Below are positions 24,126 to 32,585 of a DNA stretch of 37,626 nucleotides, in pieces (position 1 is the stretch's first letter; each line of letters starts with the position of its first letter). Source of the DNA: Ruegeria sp. HKCCD8929 (GTDB taxonomy: Bacteria > Pseudomonadota > Alphaproteobacteria > Rhodobacterales > Rhodobacteraceae); the NCBI RefSeq assembly GCF_013031405.1, contig NZ_WPZY01000031.1:1-37626 (forward strand). Direction: 5' to 3'. The translations under genes and the position numbers were made by a program. A model generated the notes under the pieces. It was given only the letters and a program-made list of their open reading frames with translations. It was not told the DNA's origin and made no database searches.

Positions 24126-25157
24126 TCAAAGTGACGCGACGCTACCACGCTCAACGATTGCACCTTCTACGACCTCCCGCCGCGGTTCCACTTTGCTTGA
24201 CTCAATTTGCTCGATGATAAGATCGGTTGCGACGCGGGCAAGCCTCCGAAACGGTAGCCGGTAGGTCGTGAGGTTAAAGCTGGGCATCGCGGCCTCCGGG
24301 ATGTCATCAAATCCGATCACCGACACGTCTTCGGGTATTCTTAGTCCCAGACGGAAACGGAGGGTGTCCATCACAGCCAACGCCATCTGGTCACCTGCGA
24401 CAAACACCGCGCTCGGGCGATTGTCGGCGGGAACGCCCATCAGGGCGCTGGCCGCCTCGGCTGCGATTGTGGGATCATAAGCGCCAACCCCACGGCTGCA
24501 GAGAGTCAGCCCCGCGGCATGCACGCCGTCAAGAAACCCCTGCTCGCGGTCCTGGCTCGTCGATGTGTCTTCACGACCCACAATGATGGAAAGCCGCTGG
24601 TGGCCGCGCTCAACGAAATGCTCTGCAATCGCGCGGGCGCCGCCATAGTCATCCGTTGTGATCGACGTGACCGACCTGTCCGTCTGATGCCGGTTGAACA
24701 GAAGCACAGGAATTCTGGCCCGCTGGCATTCTTCGGCAAAATGCGAGGATATATTGATGGCCGAAATGACCAGTCCGTCTACCCGGTGTTCGAGAATCGT
24801 CTGTATTAGTGGACCTGGATCGGCAATGTCCTCCGGTGCGAGAAACACCATGATCTGGTAGCCCTTCTCTGCAAGATTTTTGCCAAGCCATGTGATGAGC
24901 GATCCCGAATAATCCTGGTGACGATTTTTCTCCAAAATGACAATGCCGATGATCCGGCTCTGACCGGTGCTGAGCGACCGGGCAAAGGCGTGGGGGCGAT
25001 AGCCGAGCGTCTGCGCCGCATCCATGACCCGTGCACGCATGTCTGGCGAAACTACGCCACCGCGCCGAAAAACCCGGCTAACTGTACTTTGAGACACACC
25101 CGCGAGGCGCGCCACATCATGCGAAGTCGCGCTTTGTGACCCCGTCCCCTCGTTCAT
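24126..25157 (-). CDS. LacI-family transcriptional regulator
   Basis: 343 aa from the ATG at 25157; a TTG at 25184 with AGGA upstream is an alternative that adds nine residues. The N-terminal LacI HTH (ATSHDVARLAGVSQSTVSRV, 10-29) and hinge (LGYRPHAFARSLSTG) are clear, followed by a periplasmic-binding-protein-like ligand domain (for example SVIGFDDIPEAAMPSFNLTT). It is divergent from the CUT1 ABC operon, with two matching operator palindromes in the intergenic region, so it very likely represses the transporter until a sugar or sugar derivative binds. The ligand is not known. Confidence 0.93.
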   Translation of the reverse strand: MNEGTGSQSATSHDVARLAGVSQSTVSRVFRRGGVVSPDMRARVMDAAQTLGYRPHAFARSLSTGQSRIIGIVILEKNRHQDYSGSLITWLGKNLAEKGYQIMVFLAPEDIADPGPLIQTILEHRVDGLVISAINISSHFAEECQRARIPVLLFNRHQTDRSVTSITTDDYGGARAIAEHFVERGHQRLSIIVGREDTSTSQDREQGFLDGVHAAGLTLCSRGVGAYDPTIAAEAASALMGVPADNRPSAVFVAGDQMALAVMDTLRFRLGLRIPEDVSVIGFDDIPEAAMPSFNLTTYRLPFRRLARVATDLIIEQIESSKVEPRREVVEGAIVERGSVASL

Positions 25158-25234
25158 GAACAGCTCGTCTTCAACGTTGATCAAGATCCTGTTCCTCGCA
25201 TCAATCCCAAATCTGGAGTCAGATAATCAAATAT

Positions 25235-25248
25235 TGACTACGTAGTCT
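25235..25248. promoter_or_regulatory. LacI-type operator O1
   Basis: TGACTACGTAGTCT contains the perfect 12-bp palindrome GACTACGTAGTC with the central CG typical of LacI-family operators. It lies 78 bases upstream of the LacI ATG and 68 bases before the ABC gene start. Confidence 0.75.
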
Positions 25249-25269
25249 AGCTCAAATACAAAGTGCATA

Positions 25270-25283
25270 TGACTACGCAGTCA
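25270..25283. promoter_or_regulatory. LacI-type operator O2
   Basis: TGACTACGCAGTCA is a second copy of the same palindrome with one central asymmetry, centred 35 bp from O1. The pair overlaps the probable promoters of both divergent units, allowing cooperative repression and autoregulation. Confidence 0.75.
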
Positions 25284-25315
25284 TAGCGTGTAATTCCTTC
25301 GTGGGGAAGAGCAGA

Positions 25316-26365
25316 TTGGCCGAGATTCAACTTCGCAACGTCGGAAAGCGGTGGGGTTCGTTTGTTGGGGTAGACAATTTCGACCTGACGATTTCCAACA
25401 AAGAGTTTCTGGTTCTTCTCGGCCCCTCAGGCTGCGGCAAAACGACGACCATGCGCATGATCGCCGGTCTCGAAGACGCCAGCGAGGGCGACATTCTGAT
25501 CGACGGCACCCGTGTCAACGACATGGAACCCAAGGATCGCGACGTCGCGATGGTGTTCCAGTCTTACGCGCTTTACCCGAACATGAACGTCTATGAGAAC
25601 ATTCGGTTCCCGTTGAAGGTCCGCGGCATCGACCCCGCCACTCACGACGAAAAAGTACGCCGCGCATCCGCAATGGTCGAACTGGACGATTTCTTGCACC
25701 GCAAGCCTGCAGAATTGTCGGGCGGTCAGCGCCAGCGTGTCGCGCTGGCGCGTGCCATTGTGAGGGAACCGAATGTATTTCTCATGGATGAGCCGCTGTC
25801 GAACCTGGACGCCAAACTCAGGGTGTCAACGCGGGCCCAGATCAAGAACCTCAGCCATGAACTGGCAGTGACCACCATCTATGTGACGCATGACCAGATC
25901 GAGGCGATGACGCAGGCCGATCGCGTGGTCGTCATGAAACAGGGCGTGGTGCAGCAGGTCGGCAGCCCGACCGAAATCTACGACACACCGGCCAACACCT
26001 TTGTCGCCAGCTTTATCGGCAACCCGGCGATGAACCTTATGGAAGGTGAGGTCCGGGGCGGCATATTCCGTGCGCAAAACACAGAGGTGTCGGGGCTGAA
26101 TGCGCCGGACGGGCCGATCACGCTGGGACTTCGTGCCGAGGATGCCAATGTTGTGGATAGCGGCGGCGAGATCAACGCACCTATTTACACGCAGGAATTG
26201 CTGGGCGACGCCACCATGATTTCGGTTCGGATCGGCGGCGCGCTGGTCTCGGTGAAAGCCGACAAAACTTACGGGGCCGAAATCGACGATCAGGTCTCGA
26301 TTCATATCCATACCGATCACTGCCATCTGTTTGATGCGAAAACCGGGGCTCGCCTGGAGGGCTGA
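25316..26365 (+). CDS. CUT1 sugar ABC transporter ATP-binding protein (MsmK/UgpC-like)
   Basis: 349 aa from a TTG at 25316 (GGGGAAG seven bases upstream; the resulting N-terminus MAEIQLRNVGKRWG is the family norm). Motifs: Walker A GPSGCGKTT (36-44), signature LSGGQRQRVALARA, Walker B VFLMDEPLSNLD, switch His in YVTHDQIEAM, then a C-terminal TOBE/OB-fold regulatory domain (ITLGLRAEDANVV). As in MalK-like proteins it would dimerise and power import of a carbohydrate by the two permeases encoded downstream. It is the first gene of the LacI-controlled operon. Confidence 0.93.
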   Translation: MAEIQLRNVGKRWGSFVGVDNFDLTISNKEFLVLLGPSGCGKTTTMRMIAGLEDASEGDILIDGTRVNDMEPKDRDVAMVFQSYALYPNMNVYENIRFPLKVRGIDPATHDEKVRRASAMVELDDFLHRKPAELSGGQRQRVALARAIVREPNVFLMDEPLSNLDAKLRVSTRAQIKNLSHELAVTTIYVTHDQIEAMTQADRVVVMKQGVVQQVGSPTEIYDTPANTFVASFIGNPAMNLMEGEVRGGIFRAQNTEVSGLNAPDGPITLGLRAEDANVVDSGGEINAPIYTQELLGDATMISVRIGGALVSVKADKTYGAEIDDQVSIHIHTDHCHLFDAKTGARLEG

Positions 26366-26402
26366 GAACCGCAAACGATACCCGTTGGGACGGGGTAATC
26401 TG

Positions 26403-26425
26403 GGTGCAGACTTCGAAGATGCACC
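26403..26425 (+). promoter_or_regulatory. hairpin in the leader of the binding-protein gene
   Basis: GGTGCA...TGCACC (403-408 with 420-425 of this kilobase) encloses a CTTCGAAG palindrome, just upstream of the GGGAGG ribosome-binding site. It is probably a transcript-stabilising or processing structure. Confidence 0.35.
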
Positions 26426-26447
26426 ATCCATCTAGGGAGGAATATTG

Positions 26448-27674
26448 ATGTTTCTGAAGAAAATTGCATTGGCCGGCTCGGTAGCCGCCTTTGTCGCAAG
26501 CACGGGATATGCCTGCGAAATCGGCGCACGTGTCAACATTGTTGGCAATGAATTCGCCGCCATTCAGGCCGTTGCCGCTGGCACGAAAGAATGCACCGGT
26601 GCATCGGTGGAATCCAATCTGACATCCGAGCACCAAACCATCAACGTGGCTGGTCTGTCGGGCAATCCGTCGGAATATACGACGGCCATCATCGCCAACG
26701 CCTCGATCGCGGCGCTGATGAACGTAGACGTCATTCGCCCGCTCAATGATCTGGTTGAACAACATGGTCAGGATCTGCAGCCGGGACAGCTGATCAAAAT
26801 CGGTGATGATATCATGGCGGTGGCCTTCATGGCCAATGCACAGCATCTGATGTATCGCAAGGATGTTCTGGAACAGGCCGGCGTCGATGTGCCACGCACC
26901 TATGAAGAGCTGCTCGAGGTGGCCGAAGCAATTCGCGAGCAGGGCATCATGCAAAACCCGGTTGGTGGCGCCTACGCGGCGGGTTGGAACCTGGCGCAGG
27001 AATTCAACAACATGTTCCTTGGCTACGGCGGCACCCACTTCAAGCCCGGGACGGCTGAGCCGAACGTCAATACCGAGGCCGGCGTCAAAGCTCTCAACAT
27101 GATGAAGGCGTTGTCGGAATACATGAACCCCGACTTCCTGACCCACGATTCCAACGCCACCAATGCCGAATACCGGGCAGGAAATGTGGCGATCATGAAC
27201 ATGTGGGGATCGCGCGCGTCGCAGCAAACCTCGACCGAAGGGGTCCTGCAGGAAGTGATCGACGGTCACGCAATTGCGGCTCCGCTGACAGTCGGCGGCG
27301 GCTCGGTCCCTGCATCGACACTGTGGTGGGATGGCTGGACCGTCGGCAAGAACATTTCGGATGAAGAGGCCGAGGCCACATTCATCGCCATGAAACACGG
27401 TATCCGGCCGGACATGCTGAATGATGAGACTACACCGCTGGCGGTCTGGCTGATCGAAGGTTACGAGCCCGGCGCAGATGCCGAGGGCGTATTCGCTGCG
27501 GCCAAAATGGGAACACCGCCTTATCCGATGCTGCCTTACATGGGCCTTTTGCACACGGCGCTCGGCAACGAACTTGCGGACTTTATGCAAGGCAAGGAAA
27601 GCGCCGAAAAGGCACTGGCCGATGTCGAGGCAGCATATCGGGCCGCCGCAACCGAGCAAGGATACCTTGAATAA
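26448..27674 (+). CDS. CUT1 extracellular sugar-binding protein
   Basis: 408 aa from the ATG at 26448 with GGGAGG eight bases upstream. A Sec signal peptide (KKIALAGSVAAFVASTGYA) is cleaved before CEIGARVN. The mature part is a type I/II periplasmic carbohydrate-binding protein: hydrophobic hinge segments, MYRKDVLEQAGVDVPRTYEELLEVA, and a C-terminal helical region (FMQGKESAEKALADVEAAYR) typical of family 1 solute-binding proteins. It delivers the substrate to the two permeases. The substrate is unknown: neither the binding protein nor the neighbours include a diagnostic catabolic enzyme. Confidence 0.92.
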   Translation: MFLKKIALAGSVAAFVASTGYACEIGARVNIVGNEFAAIQAVAAGTKECTGASVESNLTSEHQTINVAGLSGNPSEYTTAIIANASIAALMNVDVIRPLNDLVEQHGQDLQPGQLIKIGDDIMAVAFMANAQHLMYRKDVLEQAGVDVPRTYEELLEVAEAIREQGIMQNPVGGAYAAGWNLAQEFNNMFLGYGGTHFKPGTAEPNVNTEAGVKALNMMKALSEYMNPDFLTHDSNATNAEYRAGNVAIMNMWGSRASQQTSTEGVLQEVIDGHAIAAPLTVGGGSVPASTLWWDGWTVGKNISDEEAEATFIAMKHGIRPDMLNDETTPLAVWLIEGYEPGADAEGVFAAAKMGTPPYPMLPYMGLLHTALGNELADFMQGKESAEKALADVEAAYRAAATEQGYLE

Positions 27675-27683
27675 GGTGCCTCT

Positions 27684-27712
27684 GTGCGGGCGCCGATGAA
27701 AGTCGCCCGCAC
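27684..27712 (+). terminator. strong intercistronic hairpin after the binding-protein gene
   Basis: A perfect 9-bp stem GTGCGGGCG/CGCCCGCAC with an 11-base loop and no T-run, between the binding protein and the first permease. Such structures usually protect the upstream mRNA or partly attenuate transcription, giving more binding protein than membrane subunits. Confidence 0.6.
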
Positions 27713-27738
27713 AAACAATCTCACGCGAGGATTGCGAC

Positions 27739-28767
27739 ATGCGACATAAGACGTTCCTCTGGTTCTTCCTGCCCACAGGTCTTGCGATGCTGCTGTTCAT
27801 CGCGATGCCGATAGCCTCGGTGGTGACTCAATCGATTTTCGCGCCCCACCCGGCCGTTCTGTTGGAAGTCGAAAACTGCACCCCCCTTATCGGATGCACG
27901 ACAGAGACCAAGATTGACCAACAGGCGACGGCCGCCCTTCGCGCCGAGAAACCATTGGGGCGGTTTGTGGGGTTGGACATTTACTTTGACCGCGGCCATC
28001 TGGCAATACAGGAATTTGGTCAAATCTGGGGCTCAAACGACACATGGGGCGGCTTTTTTTCGGAGCTTGGGAATCTACCCTTTTACCGGGCAATGGCGTT
28101 CACGCTGACCTTCACGTTTATTGTGACTCCACTCACCATCGTTTTGGGTTTGGTAATTGCGCTAGCGGTCAACTCCCTGCACCGACACCTCAAGGGATTG
28201 ATGATCTTCTTCTCGCTTTTGCCGATGATCGTGACTCCGCTGATCGGTTCGCTCATCCTGTTTTGGATGATTGACAGTCGCGGCATCATCGGCAACGCCC
28301 TTGTATACTTGGCCGGGGATCCGGATTTCAGCCTGAAGGCCTCAACTGGGCTGATGTGGGTGGCGCTGATGGTTTATGGTGTTTGGCACGCCGCCCCGTT
28401 TGCCTTTGTCGTGTTCTATGCCGGGCTGCAAACCTTGCCGCAAGATCAGATCGAGGCCGCCCAGATCGACGGGGCTACGCGCTGGCAACAGGTCAAGTTT
28501 GTGGTTGTTCCCCATCTCATGCCACTGGTCACATTTGTTGCGCTGATCCAGCTGATGGACAATTTCAAGGTGTTTGAACCGATAATCGGGTTCAGCGCAC
28601 AGGCACATGCACAATCGCTCAGCACGTTCATCTTCTACGATCTCGGCGGCGAGACCCGGCAGCTTTCTTCCGCAGCCGCAACTTCCGTGATGACAATTAT
28701 CGGAGTCGCCATTCTTTTGTCGCCTGTGCTTGTTCGCACCTGGCGCGACTTCAAAGGAGCAAGATAA
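27739..28767 (+). CDS. CUT1 sugar ABC transporter permease (MalF/UgpA-like)
   Basis: 342 aa. Six or so membrane segments with a long periplasmic insertion (about residues 35-105) between the first and second, and the EAA loop that contacts the ATPase (IEAAQIDGATRWQQVKFVVV). It pairs with the downstream permease, which begins one base after its stop. A GGAGC ribosome-binding site for the next gene lies within its 3' end. Confidence 0.92.
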   Translation: MRHKTFLWFFLPTGLAMLLFIAMPIASVVTQSIFAPHPAVLLEVENCTPLIGCTTETKIDQQATAALRAEKPLGRFVGLDIYFDRGHLAIQEFGQIWGSNDTWGGFFSELGNLPFYRAMAFTLTFTFIVTPLTIVLGLVIALAVNSLHRHLKGLMIFFSLLPMIVTPLIGSLILFWMIDSRGIIGNALVYLAGDPDFSLKASTGLMWVALMVYGVWHAAPFAFVVFYAGLQTLPQDQIEAAQIDGATRWQQVKFVVVPHLMPLVTFVALIQLMDNFKVFEPIIGFSAQAHAQSLSTFIFYDLGGETRQLSSAAATSVMTIIGVAILLSPVLVRTWRDFKGAR

Positions 28768-28768
28768 C

Positions 28769-29650
28769 ATGGCCAGCCGCGCACAAAGAATGCCCAAAGG
28801 TCTTCGGATCGCCTCGTCCCTTTTCGTGCTCTTTTGGTTTGTCTTGGCCGCTTTTCCGTTCTTCTGGACGGTATGGGGATCGTTCAAGGTGGAACTGGAT
28901 TTCTTCTCGATTGCCGACTGGACCAATGCCATCACCGGCGCACGGACCGAAGCGGTCTATGGCTCTCCATTCACCACCACCGGGTACGAGGGCGCCTGGG
29001 TTCAGGAAGAGTTCTGGCGCAATGTCCTGAATACCGGATTTGTGTGTTTCTTTGTGGTCACCATCTCTCTTACCATCGGTACGCTCGGAGGGTACGCCCT
29101 GTCGCGGTCGACCTATAATTACACGTTCTGGCTGCTGATCACGGCATTGATTTTCCGCGCCATGCCACCGATCACCTTGGTCTCAGGCTATCTGCTGCCG
29201 TTCTTTGAATGGAACATCTGGGGCATCCTGCCGACCACGATCATCGTACTGGTGGCGATCAACCAGCCGTTCACGCTCTGGATGCTTCATTCCTTCTTCA
29301 AAAACATCCCGAGCGAACTGGACGAAAGCGCCAAGGTCGACGGCTGCACCCAGTTCCAGGCGTTCCGGTGGGTGATCATTCCGGTGATGTGGCCGGGGGT
29401 GATCACCACCGGTTTGTTTTCCTTCCTGCTAGCCTATAACGATTTTGCCGTCGGCGCGATGCTTCTATCTGAAAGCAACCGCACGATGGTGCCTGCCATC
29501 GCGGCGTTCCTCGGCACCACGCAAACCGAAGGCAACGTTATGTTCGCCGTGGCGGCGGTTGCCTCGGCCACCGTGCCGCTGTTCATTCTGGTGATGTTCT
29601 TCCAGCGCCAGATCGTCGGCGGCCTGACCGCAGGGGCGGTGAAGGGATAG
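28769..29650 (+). CDS. CUT1 sugar ABC transporter permease (MalG/UgpE-like)
   Basis: 293 aa from the ATG at 28769, with AAAGGAGC upstream. Six membrane segments and an EAA-type loop (ELDESAKVDGCTQFQAFRWV) are visible, with a periplasmic insertion after the first segment that contains GYEGAWVQEEFWRNVLNT. Together with the preceding permease it would form the translocation path of the importer. Its C-terminal MFFQRQIVGGLTAGAVKG is typical of the family. Confidence 0.92.
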   Translation: MASRAQRMPKGLRIASSLFVLFWFVLAAFPFFWTVWGSFKVELDFFSIADWTNAITGARTEAVYGSPFTTTGYEGAWVQEEFWRNVLNTGFVCFFVVTISLTIGTLGGYALSRSTYNYTFWLLITALIFRAMPPITLVSGYLLPFFEWNIWGILPTTIIVLVAINQPFTLWMLHSFFKNIPSELDESAKVDGCTQFQAFRWVIIPVMWPGVITTGLFSFLLAYNDFAVGAMLLSESNRTMVPAIAAFLGTTQTEGNVMFAVAAVASATVPLFILVMFFQRQIVGGLTAGAVKG

Positions 29651-29833
29651 CGTCATGGGTCGCATTCAACCTCAATCCCTCCGCGCCCATGAGTGCGCCG
29701 CCCGGCTGAATCTGGCGGCGCTCCGGGCGCGGCGGCCAGGTCGGATTCCATTTGCGCAGATGCGGGCGGGTCCGGGTTGCGTGACGTCGATCACACGCAC
29801 GCAAACCTGAACCTATCAAGAGGACCAAGACAG

Positions 29834-30808
29834 ATGTCTTCCGCCAAAACCACCTATTTCGCCTATTCCGATGCGTTGCAGCATCCCGGCGATTTCGCCG
29901 CCGCCGCGCAGCGATTCTTTGCAGCAGACGCAAATATCAACATCGTGCATCCCTTCAATGAGATCGCCGGGGCCGACGCCTATTGCGAGCATTTCCTGAA
30001 GCCTTTGCATGCGGCATTCGAGGGACTTTACCGCCGTCACTACATCGCCATGACCGGCGAGTTCGAAGGCGCCACCTGGGTCAGCGCCACCGGCTATTAT
30101 GTCGGTCATTTCGCCCGCGACTGGATCGGTATCCGCGCCACCGACAAGCTGACCTACCTGCGGTTCGGCGAGTTCTTCCGGGTGGAAGATGGCAAGGCGG
30201 TCGAGAGCTACATCTTCCTCGACATTCCGGAACTGATGATCTCCTGCGGGCAGTGGCCGCTCAGCTATGTTCCGGGCAATGAGTATGGCCATACCGGGTT
30301 GATTCAGGACCCCGCTTCGCAGGACGGCATCATGCGTGGCGAGGTGGATGCCGATGCGGGGCGGAAAAGCTATCAGATCGTCACCGACATGCTGTCGGGG
30401 CTTGCCACTGAAGACGAGGCCTGGCGGCCGTATTGGCACGAAAACATGATGTGGTATGGCCCCGGTGCCTGGGGCTCCTTCATCGGTATCGAACATTTCC
30501 GGTCTTTTCAGGTGCCGTTCGAAAGCCAGTTCGAAGGCTGGTCCGGCGGGACCGCGAACAATGGCATGACACGGCACTTCACCCGCTACGGAGAGGGCGA
30601 TTACACCTGCTCCGGGGGGTGGCCTTCGTTGACCGGTGTCAATGTCAGTCCGTTCATGGGCTTCGGTCCGACCAATGAACGCGTATTTTTCCGGGTCTGT
30701 GACTGGTGGCGGCGCGAGGGCGATCTGCTGGTTGAAAACTGGGTGTTCGTCGATGTCCCCCATGCGTTGTTGCAGTTCGGATTCAACGTACTGCCGCCAG
30801 TCAAATGA
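29834..30808 (+). CDS. NTF2/SnoaL-like protein, two-domain
   Basis: 324 aa from the ATG at 29834. Two repeats of a cone-shaped NTF2-like (SnoaL/polyketide cyclase-type) fold are suggested: FFAADANINIVHPFNEIAGADAY then FRVEDGKAVESYIFLDIPEL in the first, and WHENMMWYGPGAWGSFIG then LVENWVFVDVPHALLQFGF in the second. Such proteins act as isomerases, cyclases or dehydratases; the reaction here is unknown. It lies 183 bases after the second permease, probably in the same operon, so it may act on the imported compound. An ATGA overlap joins it to the remains of a second copy. Confidence 0.8.
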   Translation: MSSAKTTYFAYSDALQHPGDFAAAAQRFFAADANINIVHPFNEIAGADAYCEHFLKPLHAAFEGLYRRHYIAMTGEFEGATWVSATGYYVGHFARDWIGIRATDKLTYLRFGEFFRVEDGKAVESYIFLDIPELMISCGQWPLSYVPGNEYGHTGLIQDPASQDGIMRGEVDADAGRKSYQIVTDMLSGLATEDEAWRPYWHENMMWYGPGAWGSFIGIEHFRSFQVPFESQFEGWSGGTANNGMTRHFTRYGEGDYTCSGGWPSLTGVNVSPFMGFGPTNERVFFRVCDWWRREGDLLVENWVFVDVPHALLQFGFNVLPPVK

Positions 30809-30969
30809 GCGGCGGCTGGCCGCAGCTCACCGGGGTGCGGGTCATACCGTTTCCCGGGCTCATACCGACCGGCCGGATCGTCGAAAGCCGGTGCATGCTC
30901 GATATCCCGCATGTGCTGTTGCAGCTGGGTTACGACCTTGTTGCCGAAATCGCCGAACCAGCCGCATGA
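30805..30969 (+). pseudogene. remnant of a second NTF2-like gene (3' end)
   Basis: A 54-aa frame overlapping the preceding stop as ATGA. It begins SGGWPQLTGVRVIPFPGL and ends with LDIPHVLLQLGYDL, matching SGGWPSLTGVNVSPFMGF and VDVPHALLQFGFNV of the neighbouring gene, but about 15 residues between the two blocks and the whole N-terminal part are missing. This is an internally deleted tandem paralog or a recombination scar. Confidence 0.65.
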
Positions 30970-31049
30970 GCGCCACCGCGAGACATTACGCCGTTGGGCG
31001 CCATCCGGCGCTCAACCGGATGCCAAAGGATTTTCTGACGGCCGTTTAA
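30966..31049 (+). pseudogene. truncated start of a further operon gene
   Basis: A 27-codon frame, also ATGA-coupled to the preceding remnant, beginning MSATARHYAVGRHPALNRMP and stopping just where mobile-element sequence begins. The coupling suggests the first codons of a catabolic gene cut off by the IS cluster. The family is not recognised. Confidence 0.3.
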
Positions 31050-31104
31050 AGGGGGTTCTCGTAACGAAGCTGCAGCATGTTGGGACTGTTCCGAAGTTGG
31101 GGGG

Positions 31105-31197
31105 TCATGCGGCCATCAAGTCCCGTTGGAGAGTGCCGTTGATGTCGCGGGTTCGCACCTGCAGAAGGTTGTATGCACCTTGCTCTGACCACCGCAT
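31105..31197 (-). pseudogene. C-terminal tail of a transposase (ISKra4/ISL3-like)
   Basis: On the minus strand MRWSEQGAYNLLQVRTRDI followed by NGTLQRDLMAA and a stop resembles the end of an ISKra4/ISL3-type transposase. No upstream part or inverted repeats are found. It marks an older insertion event at the end of the sugar operon. Confidence 0.4.
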
Positions 31198-31292
31198 ATG
31201 TTGTGATCTCGCCATACGTGTAACGGATTGCACTTATCCGGCGCGCGGATTGCAATCATCCCGGATTCTCGCTCGAATAATACTTAGTTCGC

Positions 31293-32463
31293 CACGGTAC
31301 ACGACTCACTCTGTTTGGAGAGGTTTTCCGGGGTACCTATGGGTCCATGCGGCGACAGCTTTCTCGGGTTTGTGCATGATCCAGTTTCGCAGAGCGTCAA
31401 AGCCGGTTCGAAACCAGGACTTTTCACGACGACCGTGCACTTTTCGTCTGATGCCCTTGCGCCCCATGACCCGTGTTGCACAGCGATAGGCCCAAGTGAC
31501 CGCGAGGGCGATGACGACGAGGAGGGTTCCGAGTTTTTCAGGATCGGTAATATGTGTGTCCTCGATATTGAAGCCTCGTGTCTTGGCATCGGCAAAGAGG
31601 CACTCCACGCCCCACCGTTGACGGTAAAGGTTAAGGCCGCGCGAGCCATCATCGAGATTGGTTGCAACAATCAACAACTCGCCACTCCGGATCCGTTTCG
31701 CTGCGAAGCGCAGTTTGCGTTCAGAGATCGTTTTCATGCCGCTGAGCCAGCCTGCCCATGTTCCGCGGCGGCGTTTGCGCAGGAGCGTCGGAAAATCGCG
31801 CACGCTGCCGTCTTCGAGTTGGAACCGCATATTCTCCTTGAGGCGGATCACGAAGGGGATATTGTTTTTGTTCAAGAATTCAATCCAATCGGTACCGATG
31901 AACTCGCGATCGGCCAAGAGCGCCTTGATCGAGGACACACCGAACAGGTGCACATACTTTTCCATCAAGGCGATCCGCTGCTCAGTGTTTGAGCAGCCGC
32001 GATGATCGAGCAACGTCCACATCAGCGGCACCCGGAACCGGCGTGTCACGATCGCCAGAACCAAGATATTCACCTGGCTCGATCCCAGCGCCCATTGCGT
32101 CCGATCGAGCGCAAGCAGCCTTGGCTGCCCAAGCTTCAGTATCCGCACAATCAGCCGAGCGGAGGTGTCTACGTCGAGCCGGACGAACTGAAAGAAGCGT
32201 TGCAGGCGACGATAGTTGGATGTGTGCAAGGCCCCGCCCGGGAACTGGCTCGCCAAATGCGACAGGTTGACCGTACGCCCATTCGCCAACCCAACCAGCA
32301 ATACTGCCAATGTTTCAAGTCGCGTCTTCCCAAGATCAAAATGGGGTCGTAACGTTGCGATCAGAGGAGCGAGAAGCAGGCCAGTCATAGTGAAGATCCT
32401 TTTGGTCAAGAATCTTTATTCGACTCCGTCTCGCTCCTCATCGCAACTGCGTCGTGTACCGTG
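31293..32463 (-). mobile_element. complete IS4-family insertion sequence
   Basis: A 1171-bp element bounded by the 13-bp perfect inverted repeat CACGGTACACGAC / GTCGTGTACCGTG and flanked by the 9-bp direct repeat TTAGTTCGC (31284-31292 and 32464-32472). Intact transposase, matched ends and identical duplication mean a recent insertion. Confidence 0.85.
31306..32409 (-). CDS. IS4-family transposase
   Basis: 367 aa, full length. DDE-type RNase H fold: first acidic residue in LLALDRTQWALG, second in ALLADREFIGTDW, and the IS4 signature Y-(2)-R-(3)-E-(6)-K in LYRQRWGVECLFADAK. It catalyses cut-and-paste transposition of the element that carries it. The N-terminal FTMTGLLLAPLIATLRPHF is the usual start. 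No frameshift or stop interrupts it, so the element should be active. Confidence 0.92.
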   Translation of the reverse strand: MTKRIFTMTGLLLAPLIATLRPHFDLGKTRLETLAVLLVGLANGRTVNLSHLASQFPGGALHTSNYRRLQRFFQFVRLDVDTSARLIVRILKLGQPRLLALDRTQWALGSSQVNILVLAIVTRRFRVPLMWTLLDHRGCSNTEQRIALMEKYVHLFGVSSIKALLADREFIGTDWIEFLNKNNIPFVIRLKENMRFQLEDGSVRDFPTLLRKRRRGTWAGWLSGMKTISERKLRFAAKRIRSGELLIVATNLDDGSRGLNLYRQRWGVECLFADAKTRGFNIEDTHITDPEKLGTLLVVIALAVTWAYRCATRVMGRKGIRRKVHGRREKSWFRTGFDALRNWIMHKPEKAVAAWTHRYPGKPLQTE

Positions 32464-32535
32464 TTAGTTCGCGCTGAACAAGTTTTATCTTGCTGATTTT
32501 ATTTGGTAATATCTCGATTTTGTTAGGCTGAAAGT

Positions 32536-32569
32536 GCAGGGTTTGATATTGTTGGGGCAGAAACCCTGC
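32536..32569 (+). promoter_or_regulatory. hairpin upstream of the IS5-type transposase
   Basis: Perfect 9-bp arms GCAGGGTTT (32536-32544) and AAACCCTGC (32561-32569) lie 17 bases before the transposase ATG. In IS elements such structures often limit read-through translation or transcription from outside promoters. Confidence 0.4.
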
Positions 32570-32585
32570 AATTTCGAGCCGTGAT

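Noticed and set aside
26181..27800. 539-aa minus-strand frame opposite the sugar-binding protein gene
   Set aside because: It is entirely antisense to a well-supported gene with a signal peptide and family motifs; Cys/His/Arg-rich composition is typical of a shadow frame.
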